The notes: generated by a model not told the origin, from the letters alone. DNA of 64,000 nt from Buddleja alternifolia (GCA_019426215.1 CM033408.1:32673827-32737826), one strand, 5' to 3'. Shown: positions 14,446 to 26,436, counted from the first letter of the stretch. Numbers and translations are program-made.

Positions 14446-17400
14446 TTGAGTGATTATGTGTTACTTTTCTTTGATGATATACTCATCTATAGGACAGATA
14501 TTGAAACTCATAAAATACATCTGAGAGCAGTGCTTGAGAAGTTAGTCTCTAATCAACTATTTACCAAGAGATCCAAATGTGATTTTGGGAAGCAAACAAT
14601 AGAGTATCTGGGGACTGGGGCATCCAATCAGTAGTGAAGAAGTGAGAGCTAATCCTACTAAGATACAATGTATGAAAGAATGGCATGTACCTAAGACAGT
14701 CAAAGCACTAAAGGGATTTTTGGGATTGACTGGGTATTACCAAAAGTTTATAAGGCGTTATGGCCTTATAACTAAACCATTTACTGGTCTCACTAAGAAT
14801 GGACAATTTCAGTGGAGTCCAGAAGCTATGACCACAGCTCCAATTCTTAAACTGACTGATTTTTCTAAGGGTTTTATTGTTGAGACTGATGCTTGATATG
14901 CAAATTTGGGGGTTGTTCTCACTCAAGATAAACACCCCATTGCCTTCTTGAGTAAGCTTTAGGCCCCAAGAGTTTGGAATTATCAGCATATGAGAAGGAA
15001 TTTTTAGCAATCCTTCTAGCAAAAAGTGGAGAACTTACCTACTTCATACTCAATTCACTATCAGGACTGATCAGTGCAGTCTCAAGTACTTATTGGAGCA
15101 GAAGATTTCCACACCATTACAGCAGAAGTATATGACAAAACTTTTAGGCTTTGACTACAAGATTAAATATAAAAAGGGTTGTGAGAATAAAGTTGCAGAT
15201 GCCTTGTCTAGAAGGGACAATGAAGCTTGTTGCTCAGTTGCCACTGTAATCCAACATATGTGGATTCAAGAGTTATCAGAAAGTTTTAAGGGTGATACCA
15301 CTGTTGATGAAGTAATTGCTTCTAGTACATTGTTACCATACAATATGTCTGAGTATTCATATTTACATGGGGTTATAAGGTATAAAGGTAGAATCTATGT
15401 GGGCACCAATTTTGATTTAAGACTTCAAGTGGTTAAGACTTTTCATAAATCAAGAATGGGGGCCATTATGGGTTGCAAGGTACATATATGAGGCTGCAAA
15501 TCACATTTCTTTGTCCTGGCATCAAAAATTTGATCCACCAGGTTGTTGTTGGGTTTAGAAAAATACGCAGCAGAATAAAATTTAACCCACAGTTCCCATC
15601 TCGATTAGCATATATGAATCTTAAATACACTAAAATGTACCCGTTGAAGCGAAGTGGTTGGAGAATCCGGCTCTTCTAAAAATTTCGAATTTACTACAGA
15701 GTTGAGATCTCTAATTCTTATAGTATCCAGTCTTCTTGAATTCTTTGAAGATTTCTTGAAGTTTGATCCGAACAACGAAACTATGCTGTCTCTAAGTTAT
15801 CACGCGGATTGATGAAGAAAAATCATCATTTTTTTCTCGTGGTGGCCGACGGCTATAGGCTTAGGAGAGAGGGAGGAGCTTTTTCTTTTTCTTTTTAGGA
15901 GAGTTATAAATTGTGTAATTCACTTAGGTCAAAAGTCTTAAGTGGTGTATTTTAATAGCACTTAACTTGTTGACCAAGACAAGACTTTAGAGCCCAAGTT
16001 GAGCATCCAAGAGGACTCCTAACTCGCCTAGTGTAGGCGTTCAAATGGACGCCCTCCCTCGGCCCGACTCGTCTTGTGTTTTAATTATTTTTTTATTATT
16101 TAATCAATTATTTATTATATCCGATAAATAAATTAAATAATTAAGTAACCAAATTAATTAGATAAATTTATTTATATCTCATCAAATGAGTAACTAATTA
16201 ATCATATTCAATTTATCCAATAAATTAAATCTCCTAGTTAACAATTGAAAAATCCTTTTATTTTTTCTTTATCAATCCTTTAGCGTGAATCTTTAGCTTC
16301 GTTTCGTTTGGCAATGAGAGGAATCCAAAGGAAGTGGATAACACCTAGCCAATCAAGTGGCCCACTTCGTAGCCCAAACGAAATCGAATGAATGGATCAT
16401 TCCACAACATTCTAATCGTAAATACATTGTACATATAAACCTTTTGTTTACATGTACCAACCAAGTGAGAGTCACAAAAAAGTCAAACTAACTGAACTTC
16501 ACCGTATGTATTAATTATAATAATACAAGATCATTGAGTTTACTTTTGTGCCTAGCACAATCGACTCGTTTTCTTTGGCTAAAGACTTTGATCTCTATTA
16601 TATTTAATCACATCGGACACTTTCTCATTCACTTATGAGAGAACAAATCCCATATTAGTTATCAGCTAAGACTACCACTTGCCCATTAAGCCGCATTTCG
16701 AGGTCAACCTACCAACAGATGAATTGGGTCTAACTATTCTAGTGACAGACTTGATGTCACAAGTGCATCTTCAGCATGATATTTCAGGTTATAGGTTCAC
16801 TTATACCTATTACGAATAATCAGTTATGTTATTGATAGACACATAGTGAAAACCCATGTGGCAAAATCGATGCGAGTCGTGTTCGAGCATATCAGTTCCA
16901 CTTATGTGCCTACAAGTTTTACGCTACTCACAGATGCAAATAAGATTTACGTGAAAACAAAACAATGACTTTTATTATAAGAATAAGTCATTTACAAGTG
17001 GAATGCCCTATACATTCTATCCTCTATAGAATCTGGGGCATACTCGTAACAATTGTCTCTTGGTATCATATTTGTTAGATATCAAAACATGAAAACACTG
17101 CTCCTACTGGACTTCTTCAACCCTTAGTTGTCTCCTTGAAATCTTGGACCCACATTACTATGAATTTTATTGAGCAATTACCCACATTTGAGCACAAAAG
17201 TACTATTTGGATGGTAGTTGACAGGTTTACTAAGTACAATCACTTTATTGGGTTATCTCATCCCTTCACTGCTTCCTTATTATCCCGCATTTTCCTTGAT
17301 ACTATATGCAAATTACATGATCTTCCTGAGGCCATCATCTCTAACAGGGATAAGATTTTTACCAGTAAGTTTTGGAAAGATTTGTTTGCTTTGATAGGAG

Positions 17401-18032
17401 TGAGCCGACATCTTAGCACTGCATATCACCCTCAAAGTGATGGTCAATTTGAAAGGGTGAATCAATGCTTAGAATCCTTCTTAAGATGTATGTGTGGGCA
17501 ATTTTTTAATAAGTGGTATAGATGGTTGTATTACACCTATTTTCATACTACATTGGCATGACACCTTTTGAAGCCCTCTATGGTTATAAACCATCTCAAC
17601 TTGGGATTGGTCCTTACTTGTCTTCTACAGTGGTTGGAGTTGAGGAGTTATTGCAAGAGAGATTGTACATGGCTCAACACATTAAGAAGTAGCTTATACA
17701 AGCTCAAATCCTCATGAAATTTTATGCAGACATGCATAGAAGTGAGAGATCCTTTCAAGTGGGAGATATGGTCTTTGAAGCTCAAGCCTTATAGATAGTT
17801 GTCATTGCATAATAGTAAGTTGTGGAAGTTGTCATCCAAATTTGCTGGCTTTTTTGCACTTGTGGAGAAGGTAGGTCCTGTTGTTTACAAATTACAATTA
17901 GCATTGGACTCCAAGATACACCCTGGCTTTCATGTATCTTTACTAAAGATAAGTGTAGGGCCTCACAACTTGGTGAGTTCCACTATTCCAGTTATGAATG
18001 AAGAGGGTTCACTTGTATTACATCAGTTATGA
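14446..18032 (+). mobile_element. Decayed Ty3/Gypsy retrotransposon (pol only), split by a solo LTR
   Basis: Broken pol fragments in order: the C-terminal half of reverse transcriptase with an FFDDIL catalytic motif (14446-14630), RT/RNase H (14642-15240, with FLGLTGYY and VADALSRR), the start of the integrase zinc region (to 15540), the integrase core (17136-17561, with VDRFTKY and HPQSDGQFE), and a C-terminal integrase/chromodomain-like stretch (17799-18032). Many stops and frameshifts separate them. Gag, protease and the first half of RT are absent, so it is 5'-truncated. The style is of chromovirus type (inference). It cannot encode working products. Confidence 0.85.
15547..17051. mobile_element. 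Solo LTR (1505 bp) inserted in the Gypsy relic
   Basis: This block separates the two halves of the integrase zinc region. It begins TGTTGGGTTTAG and ends CTCGTAACA, so it has TG...CA ends with inverted TGTT/AACA tips. It is flanked by GTTGT on the left and ATTGT on the right, a decayed 5-bp target duplication with four of five bases matching. It holds no long open frame. A lone LTR left by recombination is the simplest explanation. The start resembles Copia LTRs (inference). Confidence 0.75.
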
Positions 18033-18970
18033 TTCCAATTGGTTTTGTACAGATGTCTTCATTGCTTTTGTACAGATGGCTAAAAAATCTGAGATAAACA
18101 GCAATGGAGCATCCATTTCTACACCCAATTCACCTAGGAGTATGCTAATAAACGCAACAGGGCTGAACTCCAAACCCGGTGTTCTCCTACTTACTTCCTC
18201 AACATCGTGGAGAAGTTGAGGGAGGAGATGAAAGTGGACCACCATATTCTCTTGCAAAAGAACTTTTTTTGCATCATATCTGGATATGCCTCATCTAGGC
18301 ATATCCATGCACCAATTGCAAGCAGTTCTTGCAAGGTTTGATGAAGAGGCCGGTGCATTCTCGATGGGGAACAATATCACTATCCCATTATCCTCCGCCG
18401 AGTTCTCGCTTGTTCTCTGGCTGCACGATGTCGGTGCACATGTTAATTTTAACATTGTAGCCCGGAGCGAGATATTGGACCGACTCTTCCTGGATAAGAA
18501 GGTTGAGTTGATTACTCGGGATTTGGTTGCTGAAAAACTGAATATTTATGTACATAGGAGTTCGGAAAAGGATATTGAAGATTTTGTCCCATTTTTTGTT
18601 CTTTTACTATTTAGTTGTTCTTTTTTTTTTTTGGTAAAAGTAACTATTGTACTTAGGGCTGGGCAACAATTTTCTGAAACCGCCCGAACCGCCCGCACCG
18701 AACCGCACCAAACCGTTTTCATCAAATTGTTGTGCAAACCATGGTTTTGATTTTACACGAAAACCGCACCGCAAAATTGGTTTGGTGATGGTTTTGGACC
18801 AAAACCGCGCCAAACCGAACCGCAAAACCACCATAATTTTATATATATAGATATTTATATTTATACATATGTATATTTTTTCACACATTTAGTTTTATTT
18901 TCTATATTTGTTTATTATTTTACATGAAAATTATGAATTTGTTAATTAATCATTTTGAAATTGATATTGA

Positions 18971-19250
18971 GAATTAAGGCATTAAGTTTACTGCTACCTA
19001 ACAGGCTCACACAGTAAGTTTTTTGATTTTGATTTTTATCTATAGTTATACTATATATAATATTTTTAAGTGTGTTTAGTGTTGAAAATTTGAAAGTTGA
19101 AAAAAAAAATTGGTAACTCTTTCTAAGGCAGTAGCTTACTGCCTCACTAAAACAATTTTTTAGTAAAAATTGGTAACTCATTTACTAATTATTGTAAGTT
19201 ATAGTGCTTAATGCTTATGTTGTTTAAGTAAAATGCTTTTAATGTAATTA
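18971..19250 (+). repeat. Internal direct repeat of the hAT element, copy 1
   Basis: About 280 bp, beginning at GGCATTAAG...ACTGCTACCTAACAGG, that recurs with small changes at 20291-20608. Both copies share the segment TTGAAAGTTGAAAAAAAAAA and the string GCAGTAGCTTACTGCCTCAC. Copy 2 has about 40 extra bases. The duplication is inside the element and may mark an internal rearrangement. Confidence 0.85.
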
Positions 19251-20290
19251 GGATTAAAGTAATACTAGATTAGATATATCAAATAACATGAATCGAACTG
19301 ATGAACACCTCTATAGATTGATACCTTAACCACTAAACCCTAAACCCTAAACCCTAAACCCTAAATGCATGATAGGTTAAATAAATAATTAAATAGAATG
19401 AGTTTTTTTATCTAATATGGACCAATAAAAAATATATAACCATTATTGAAGTGTTCACCCAAGATGCGTGTTCATATTTTCTTGAAGCATGGACTTGGGG
19501 AAATAAATGAAATCTTAGATATTCCAATTTATATACTACAAATATAGTATTTTTTTGAACTTTAGACAAATTAAAATAGGTACTTCAAAATGTTATTCAA
19601 TTGATTTTTGAATCTTGTGTTATGGATGATATGTTCTAATTGAATTATAATTTGATAGAGATAATTTCTCGATAACTTATAATGCACGTATAATACATAT
19701 CTCGTCTCAACTTTATAAATTTGAGGTGAGTTTAGAGACGGAAATATAAATTTAAATTTCATCTTCAATTAGAGACAGTAGATAAAATTAAAATTTTCTA
19801 TTAATTCAAAATAAAAATTATAGGTAAAAATTAAATTATATTAAAAAATTGAATTCATATTCATGAAACTAAAAATGATTAATATAGTAAAATTAAGAGG
19901 TTAAAATTCGGTCAAAAATTACAAAATTGGGGCACAATTGTCAATTAGGATAAATTAGCTACACCCAAACTTACCCAACATTTTAAAACCCTACCTGCTC
20001 TCTCCTCTCTCCTGTTAAATTGTCAATTGCTCTCGTCTCTCTGCCTCTCTCTGTTGCGACTCGCGAATCCAGCCCAGCCCAGCCGCCGTCGCCGAACCCA
20101 ACCCAGCCCAGTCGCCGTCGCTGAACCCAGCCCAGCCGCCGTCGCGTCAAATCTCGTCTCAGGCTCGCGCAGTAAGTTTTTTTTTTCCTTCCATTTTTCA
20201 GTTCTTACTTATTATTTGCTATGTATATTATTTATTATAACTATATATAATATGTTATATGTGTAGTGTGTAGTGTGAAAATGAAATGGG

Positions 20291-20608
20291 GTTAAGGCAT
20301 TAAGAATTAAGCTTACTGCTACCTAACAGGTTCACGCAGTAAGTTTTTAGATTTTTCCTATTTTTGTCCATTGTTTAGTTATTATTTGTTATTTTTATCT
20401 ATAGTTATACTATATATAATATTTTTAAGTGTGTTTAGTGTTGAAAATTTGAAAGTTGAAAAAAAAAATTGGTAACTCATTCTAAGGCAGTAGCTTACTG
20501 CCTCACTACAGCAATTTTTTAGTAAAAATTGATAACTCATTTACTAATTATTGTAAAATATAGTGCTTAATGATTATGTTATTTAAGTAAAATGCTTTTA
20601 ATGTAATT
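20291..20608 (+). repeat. Internal direct repeat of the hAT element, copy 2
   Basis: Second copy of the repeat at 18971-19250, in the same orientation and just upstream of the transposase remnant. The two copies differ by scattered substitutions and one insertion. Confidence 0.85.
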
Positions 20609-20799
20609 ACATAATGACTTAGCAGGTTTACCTCAAAATTGCAGGTATTGGATTAGTTTGTTAATAGTATATCTCATGGAAAATATTGTCGATACAACTG
20701 TAAGTCCCATTTTCATATTTAAAGCATATGTGATTTTTGTCATTTGACTAGCTTCGACAAAGTTATGTTAAGTTTGAAGTTAATTCATACTACTTGATA

Positions 20800-21233
20800 G
20801 TTGTGAAAAATCAAGCAAGGATTTTGATATTCTAAATTGGTGGAAGAAGAACACTTTGAAATATCCTGTTCTTTCCAAAGTTGCCAGAGATGTATTAGCT
20901 ATTCCAGTTTCGACTATTGCTTCAGAGTCTGCTTTCAGCACAAGTGGTCGTGTGATTGATCCATTCAGGAGCTCCTTATCTCCAAAAATGGTAGAAGCCC
21001 TCATATGCGCTCAGAATTGGTTAAAATCTACCCATTCTCCAATTGATCTCCGTGCAGCAATGGAGGATATTGAACAATTTGAGGAGTTCGAAAAGGGTAA
21101 ACAATTATTAGTTTTCTGTTTTTTCTCTATACTTAGTCAATGTTTTTTTATTATTTATTGGTTTTATTTATGGTTGTTTGTTAATCTCCCAGAATTTGAA
21201 GGATCAAGCTCCTTTATATCTTCAGATGATTAA
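20800..21233 (+). pseudogene. hAT transposase C-terminal (dimerisation) remnant
   Basis: The frame reads through the hallmark hAT C-terminal dimerisation block, with NWWKKN, then AIPVSTIASESAFSTSGRV and a LICAQNWL ending. A probable intron (about 21095-21193, GT-AG) leads to a short final exon ending in TAA at 21233. The BED finger and catalytic core are absent, so this cannot transpose the element by itself. Confidence 0.85.
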
Positions 21234-23127
21234 TTCGGATGAAGGAGGATTCTCATGGTTTGCAACTCCATAAGCAATATATACTACATGTTATAGTTCT
21301 TACCCTTTGTCATTTCTTAAATTAACATGTTCATATCTTTTTGTAGGATATGACAAACTATTTGGGTGCTAATCATATACCAAGAGATATAATAATATTG
21401 CATGGATATTGTTGTTTTAGAATGAAGGTGATCATAATTTTGCATTACAGTGCCTAAAACATTTTACTACAATTACTTTATTATTGTTTAGCTCACTTTC
21501 TAATCAAGTTTATTAATTTACAGGCTTTTAAGAAGAGAAGTATGAGTTTAATTGGCTATCACCTTCGATGCACTTCACTGTTGAAGTTGAAGTTGTGTGC
21601 AAGAACTTTATCACTCGGCCAAACTTTTAATAGATTAATAGGTTGTTTTGTAAGTTAAAAGTACCGAAAAATTTGTAATTCTCTTATTTTGTTTTAGCCT
21701 TGTAGACCAACTTTCGTATTGTTTTCGTTTAAGCCTTGTAGGCTATTTCATTATTATGTATGGACTGTTTAGTAGGACGACTTAGTCCAATATTTTAAGT
21801 TTTTGCGAAACTTTGATTATGTTATGTAGTTTTTGAATAAATATTTTTGTTAAGCATAACTTTTATGTATGTGAATTATTATTATGAGGTTTAGTTAGGT
21901 AATGTTTAAAAATGACATTTTTATGCAAATATTCTGAAATATTTTTTTTAGCTAGATAAAAACCGTAAACCGCACCAAACCGCCCAAAACCGCACCCTTG
22001 GTTTTATTTTTCAAAATGACAATTTGAGATTTCTCTACCACAAAATCGCACTTGGCAATTCGGTTTCAAATTAGTAAAAAAAAAATCGAAACCGCACCAC
22101 GAACACCCCTAATTGTACTACAAAGTTTGTTTATCCGTATCTTGATGACTTAAGTACCCTGGGGACGTATGCTTGGGGACATGCCGCATATTCATATCTG
22201 GTTTCCCAGATAGTATCTTACGGGAAAGGGAGAAAGAGATCAGGCTATGTCGAGGGGTGCGTTGTCGGCTTGATGGTAAGCATGTTTTGTGCTAATATAT
22301 TTAGTAGTTTGATTCAATAATTATTCTCACAATGTTTTACGAATTGTAGGCTTGGTTCTATGAGCACGTACCCTCTTTAGGGATGCAGGAACGGGTGAAT
22401 GTGTTACCCTGATTGTTCCGGTGGGGTGTAGACAAGAAGGTCCATGGTGTCGAGTCTTTCGACGCTATTCTGACCAGCCTTCCCTCGCGTGAAGTAATGT
22501 TTTTAGTTGTTTGATGTTTCCTTAGCTATTCTTTATAAATCTCAAACAATTAACATAGATCTAAATTTTATTCTTATCATCAGGTTTATCCCATTATACC
22601 CTATACTACCGAAAGAAAATTTATCTATGCAGTGCAACACCCAATTGAGGTAAATTAGCATTGGAAGTTTATGCATTAAGATTTATCTTTTATGAGACTA
22701 TGTACTAATAATTTGTTTATGCAGAGGTCATTTGGCAGCAACAGTGACCTGGCGTCTTGATATATCATGTTTAGAGGTTAGATGATGGGTTGAAGGTAAA
22801 GGTGGAAGAGAATGAGGCTTTAAAGAAAAGAATTTTTTATCTAGAAAATGGGCCGAAGGAGGAGGATAAGGAGACTGAGACTAAGAATGAGGATGAGGAT
22901 GAGGAAAAGGATGAGGAGGCTGATGAGGATGGGAAGGAGGCTGATGAGGATGACGATGAGAAAATGGATGAGAAGGAGGCTGATGAGGATGACGATGAGG
23001 AAAATGATGGGAAGGAGGTTGAGGAGGAGGCTGAAATCCCCGGTCTCCCGAATTCGGATACGGTGAACCATGCAGAGCATCAAGGTGATGAGGCTCAAAA
23101 ATAGGATGGTGCCCCACAAACTTGGGT

Positions 23128-24080
23128 CAAATATACGTCTATTGATATGTGCCTAACGTCATGTTAAGTGTACCTATACGTCGATTGATGGAAACTACCA
23201 CGTCGATTGAATGGCACACATACGTCAATTTGGGACAATTATACGTCGATATTATGTATTAGTACGTCATATTATGTGTACGTATACATCTATTAATGGA
23301 AAGTAATACGTCGAGTGATCGACATCCATATGTCGATATTATGTATAATACGTCATATGAATTTTACATTTACGTCGCTTAATAAAAAATAATACGTCGA
23401 TTGACATCTTCCATACGTCCATTTCACACAAATATACGTCGATTGATGGAAAATAATACGTCGAGTGATCGACATCTATATGTCAATATTATGTATAATA
23501 CGTCATATGAGGTGTACATTTACATCACTTAATGAAGAATAATACGTCGATTGACATCTTCCATACATCCATTTCAGACAGATATACGTCGGTTGATGGA
23601 AAATAATACATCGAGTGATCGACATCCATACGTCGATATTATGTATAATACGTCATATGAAGTGTACATTTATGTCGCTTAATGAAGAATAATACGTCAA
23701 TTAACATCTTCCATACATCCATTTCAGACAAATATATGTCGAGTGATCGACATCCATATGTTAATATTATGTATAATACGTCATATGAAGTGTACATTTC
23801 CGTCGCTTAATGAAGAATAATACGTCGATTGACATCTTCCATACATCAATTTCAGACAAATATACGTCAGTTGATGGAAAATAATACGTCGAGTGATCAA
23901 CATCCATACGTCGATATTATGTATAATACGTCATATGAAGTGTACATTTACGTTGCTTAATGAAGAATAATACGTTGATTGGCATCTTCCATACGTCCAT
24001 TTCAGACAAATATACGCCGATTGATATGTGCCTAACGTCATGTTAAGTGTACCTATATGTTGATTAATGAAAAATAATAC
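23128..24080. repeat. ACGTC-rich tandem array A (higher-order period about 150 bp)
   Basis: Dense motifs of the type TACGTC(G/A)A are spaced roughly every 15-35 bp. The landmark TCGAGTGATC recurs at 23311, 23461, 23611, 23739 and 23889, giving spacings of 150, 150, 128 and 150. The array is therefore a 150-bp unit with one shortened copy. It has no coding potential. It starts just after the acidic-tail stop codon of the DUF1985-like gene. Confidence 0.92.
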
Positions 24081-24399
24081 GTGTACCTAGTCGTAGTGTA
24101 TACACACATTATGTTTGTCAAATGTGTATAATCATGTCTATAAATATCTCAAAACTATAAACATTTACGCATGCAGTTAAGTGACTACTAGTAGTAGTGT
24201 AAATACACAAAGTCTTTGGTACTACATTGGTAAGTCAAGTGATTACTAGTAGTAGTGCCTACACACCTTATGTTTGTGAAAGAAATGTAACATTATTGAT
24301 TCAACTCATATGATCACAACATAAAATATTACAAATTGATGCATTCATTCATAAAATACTTGTCCAAATATATTCATATGTGTGTGTTTGGGGTTTAGG
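24081..24399. repeat. Spacer between arrays with repeated CTAGTAGTAGTG motifs
   Basis: Three related copies of a segment carrying TAGTCGTAGTG or ACTAGTAGTAGTG occur near 24087, 24187 and 24247. Two of them are followed by TACACAC.TTATGTTTGT. A short telomere-type string (GTTTAGGGTTTAGGG) lies at the end, near 24388-24412. No gene. Confidence 0.7.
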
Positions 24400-25550
24400 G
24401 TTTAGGGTTAGGGTAAGTTTCAAACCGATGTACTATTACTTATGAAATGTTGTATTGTAACGACTAAACGGATGTATTAATGAATATAAATGCCGTATGT
24501 CAACATTGAAGATGACGTATTAATTCTACAGGGGCAACGTACGTGGTTGACCTAACAACGTACGTAAGTTGTCTAATGACGTACGTGTTCTACTAGGTTG
24601 ACGTATGTGTATCAATAAATTTTACATTTCAAACCACGTATTTCAACAACAAACCGACGTACTATTACTTATGAAATGTTGTATTGTAACGACTAAACGG
24701 ATGCATTAATGAATATAAACGTCGTATGTCAACATTGAAGATGACGAATTAATTCTACAAGGGCGACGTACGTGGTTGACCTTACGACGTACGTAAGTTG
24801 TCTAATGACGTACGTGTTCTACTATGTTGACGTATGTGTATAAATAATTTTTACATTTCAAACCACGTATTTCAATAGCAAACCGACGTACTATTACTTA
24901 TGAAATGTTGTATTGTAACGACTAAACGGATGTATTAATGAATATAAATGCCGTATGTCAACATTGAAGATGACGTATTAATTCTACAGGGGCGACGTAC
25001 GTGGTTGACCTAACGACGTACGTAAGTTGTTTAATGACGTACGTGTTCTACTAGGTTGACGTATGTGCATAAATAAATTTTACATTTCAAACCACGTATT
25101 TCAACAGCAATCCGACGTACTATTACTTATGAAATATTGTATTGTAACGACTAAACGGATGTATTAATGAATATAAATGACGTATGTCAACATTGAAGAT
25201 GACGTATTAATTCTACAAGGGCGACATACGTGGTTGACCTAATGACGTACGTAAGTTGTCTAATGATGTACGTGTTCTACTATGTTGACGTATGTGTATA
25301 AATAAATTTTACATTTCAAACCACGTATTTCAACAGCAAACCGACGTACTATTACTTATGAAATGTTGTATTGTAATGACTACACGGATTTATTAATGAA
25401 TATAAATGTTGTATGTCAATATTGAAGATGACGAATTAATTCTATAGGGGCGACGTACGTGGTTGACCTAATGACGTACGTAAGTTGTCTAATGACGTAC
25501 GTGTTCTACTAGGTTGACGTATGTGTATAAATAAATTTTACATCTCAAAC
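24400..25550. repeat. 229-bp tandem array B, five units
   Basis: The landmark ACTATTACTTATG occurs at 24432, 24661, 24890, 25119 and 25348, an exact period of 229 bp. Each unit carries several ACGT palindromic cores, notably GACGTACGT three times, and a TATAAATAAAT-like string (present as TATAAATAA or a near variant). Units are highly alike. The last unit runs straight into the 5' flank of the Myb/SANT-like gene. Confidence 0.95.
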
Positions 25551-25795
25551 CGACGTGTCCTACCGAAATTGCTTTTCACACAAACTGATGTGAACTTCTT
25601 CGTTCTCATACAAGGAGACACCACGCTCCTTTCTCACTCCTCATTGAACATCAGAAGTTCATCAGTTTTCCTCGTGAAGATGAAAGGGCGTCTTGTTAAG
25701 CGAACATGCTTCACAATGCTTCCTCAATCCCACTTCTTTATAAATATCTTGCAGTTTTTCCACTATTTTTTCACCATCTCAAAAAGAATTCGAAA

Positions 25796-26436
25796 ATGAA
25801 GCATAATTATCGAACTGTTTGGTCTGACACCACTGAGTTGAGACTCTTGTTCTGAAAGAAGATGGTCCCACTACTGATGTCTGGGAGAGGTCTGTTACAG
25901 ATTCTATCCGCAGTGGGTTTTGGTCTGATGTAACCTCAAAAATTAACTGGGCATGGCGAACACGTAGGTTCACAGATGATGAAGTCGAGCAACGATTTCA
26001 AGAGATACGTAACCGGTACGAAGTGTTTAGTGCTCTTTTTCTGGAACCCAAAGTTCAGTGGGATCCAGACACCAACATCGAAAGGGGTTTAGTGCTTTTT
26101 GGAACACATATCTACAAGTATCGTTTTTACTTTTGGGTGTCATAAATGGTATCCTTTTATGATAATTTTATAGTGATTTCATATGATTGTATTGATTTGT
26201 ATTTCTTATTGTCTATGCAGAATAACCCAAATGCTGCTTTGTACCGGTATGAAGGGGAAGTACACTGGGAAAAGATTAAGGTCTTATTTGACGAGAGCTT
26301 CATTCCTGATCCAAATGTATGGCCTGCACCACAACCATATGCAGGGCTGGAGAATGATGATCAAGACCCTGTGGAGAATGACAATCAAGACCCTATGGAG
26401 AATGAAGATAATGAAGATCATCAAGACCCTATGTAG
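25796..26436 (+). pseudogene. Myb/SANT-like DNA-binding protein, frameshifted
   Basis: ATG at 25796 opens a typical Myb/SANT-like start (RTVWSDTTELRLL), but a TGA follows at once and the homologous reading continues in another frame. That frame includes DVWERSVTDSIRSGFWSDV and RFQEIRNRYEVFSALF, the third-helix region of the Myb_DNA-bind_3 type. A second frame change precedes a donor at 26118 (CAA|GTATCG). Exon 2 starts at 26221 after TCTATGCAG and carries NPNAALYRYEGEVHWEKIKV, then an acidic Asn/Glu/Asp/Pro repeat tail ending at 26436. A TATA-like TTTATAAATATC is at 25738. Such proteins accompany PIF/Harbinger elements or act as regulators; here the two frame changes argue for a dead copy or for sequence errors. 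Confidence 0.7.

Larger units (their letters stand above)
18654..22111. mobile_element. hAT transposon, non-autonomous, 3458 bp, with perfect 8-bp target duplication
   Basis: Flanked on both sides by ATTGTACT (18646-18653 and 22112-22119), the 8-bp duplication typical of hAT. The ends are imperfect inverted repeats: left TAGGGCTGGGCAA, right (reverse complement) TAGGGGTGTTCG. Both subterminal zones carry repeated ACCGCACC/AAACCG motifs, probable transposase binding sites. Inside are a transposase C-terminal remnant (20800-21233), a long internal direct repeat, and a short AAACCCT run at 19335-19365. Most of the transposase gene is missing. Confidence 0.92.
18076..23104 (+). pseudogene. DUF1985/plant-mobile-domain-like gene, broken and split by a hAT element
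   Basis: Left part: about 18076-18600 in shifting frames, with SPTYFLNIVEKLREEMKV, then a stretch containing ITIPLSSAEFSLVL that is typical of transposon-carried DUF1985 or MAIN/PMD proteins. Right part resumes at 22120: exons about 22120-22275, 22350-22494 and 22585-22649 with good GT-AG borders, including LGTYAWGHAAYSYL and MAWFYEHVPSL. It ends in a highly acidic tail (22790-23104, Glu/Asp repeats, stop at 23102). Lesions: at least one frameshift in the first part, a TGA within the third part (about 22410), and the hAT insertion, apparently within an intron. The family is known to travel with Mutator- or CACTA-like elements, often fused to a Ulp1 protease; no protease domain is visible here. 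Function unknown. Confidence 0.55.

Noticed and set aside
18607..18888. Open frames at the left end of the first hAT element
   Set aside because: They read through subterminal ACCGCACC repeats and poly-T DNA; they are terminal binding-site DNA, not genes.
20027..20266. 79-aa Pro/Arg/Ala-rich frame inside the first hAT element
   Set aside because: Simple CCAGCCCAGC-type repeats explain it; it could be a leader of the lost transposase gene but nothing supports coding.
22841..23119. Several long frames on both strands over the acidic-tail region
   Set aside because: They are shadows of a low-complexity GAGGATGA-type repeat; only the acidic plus-strand frame fits the upstream gene.
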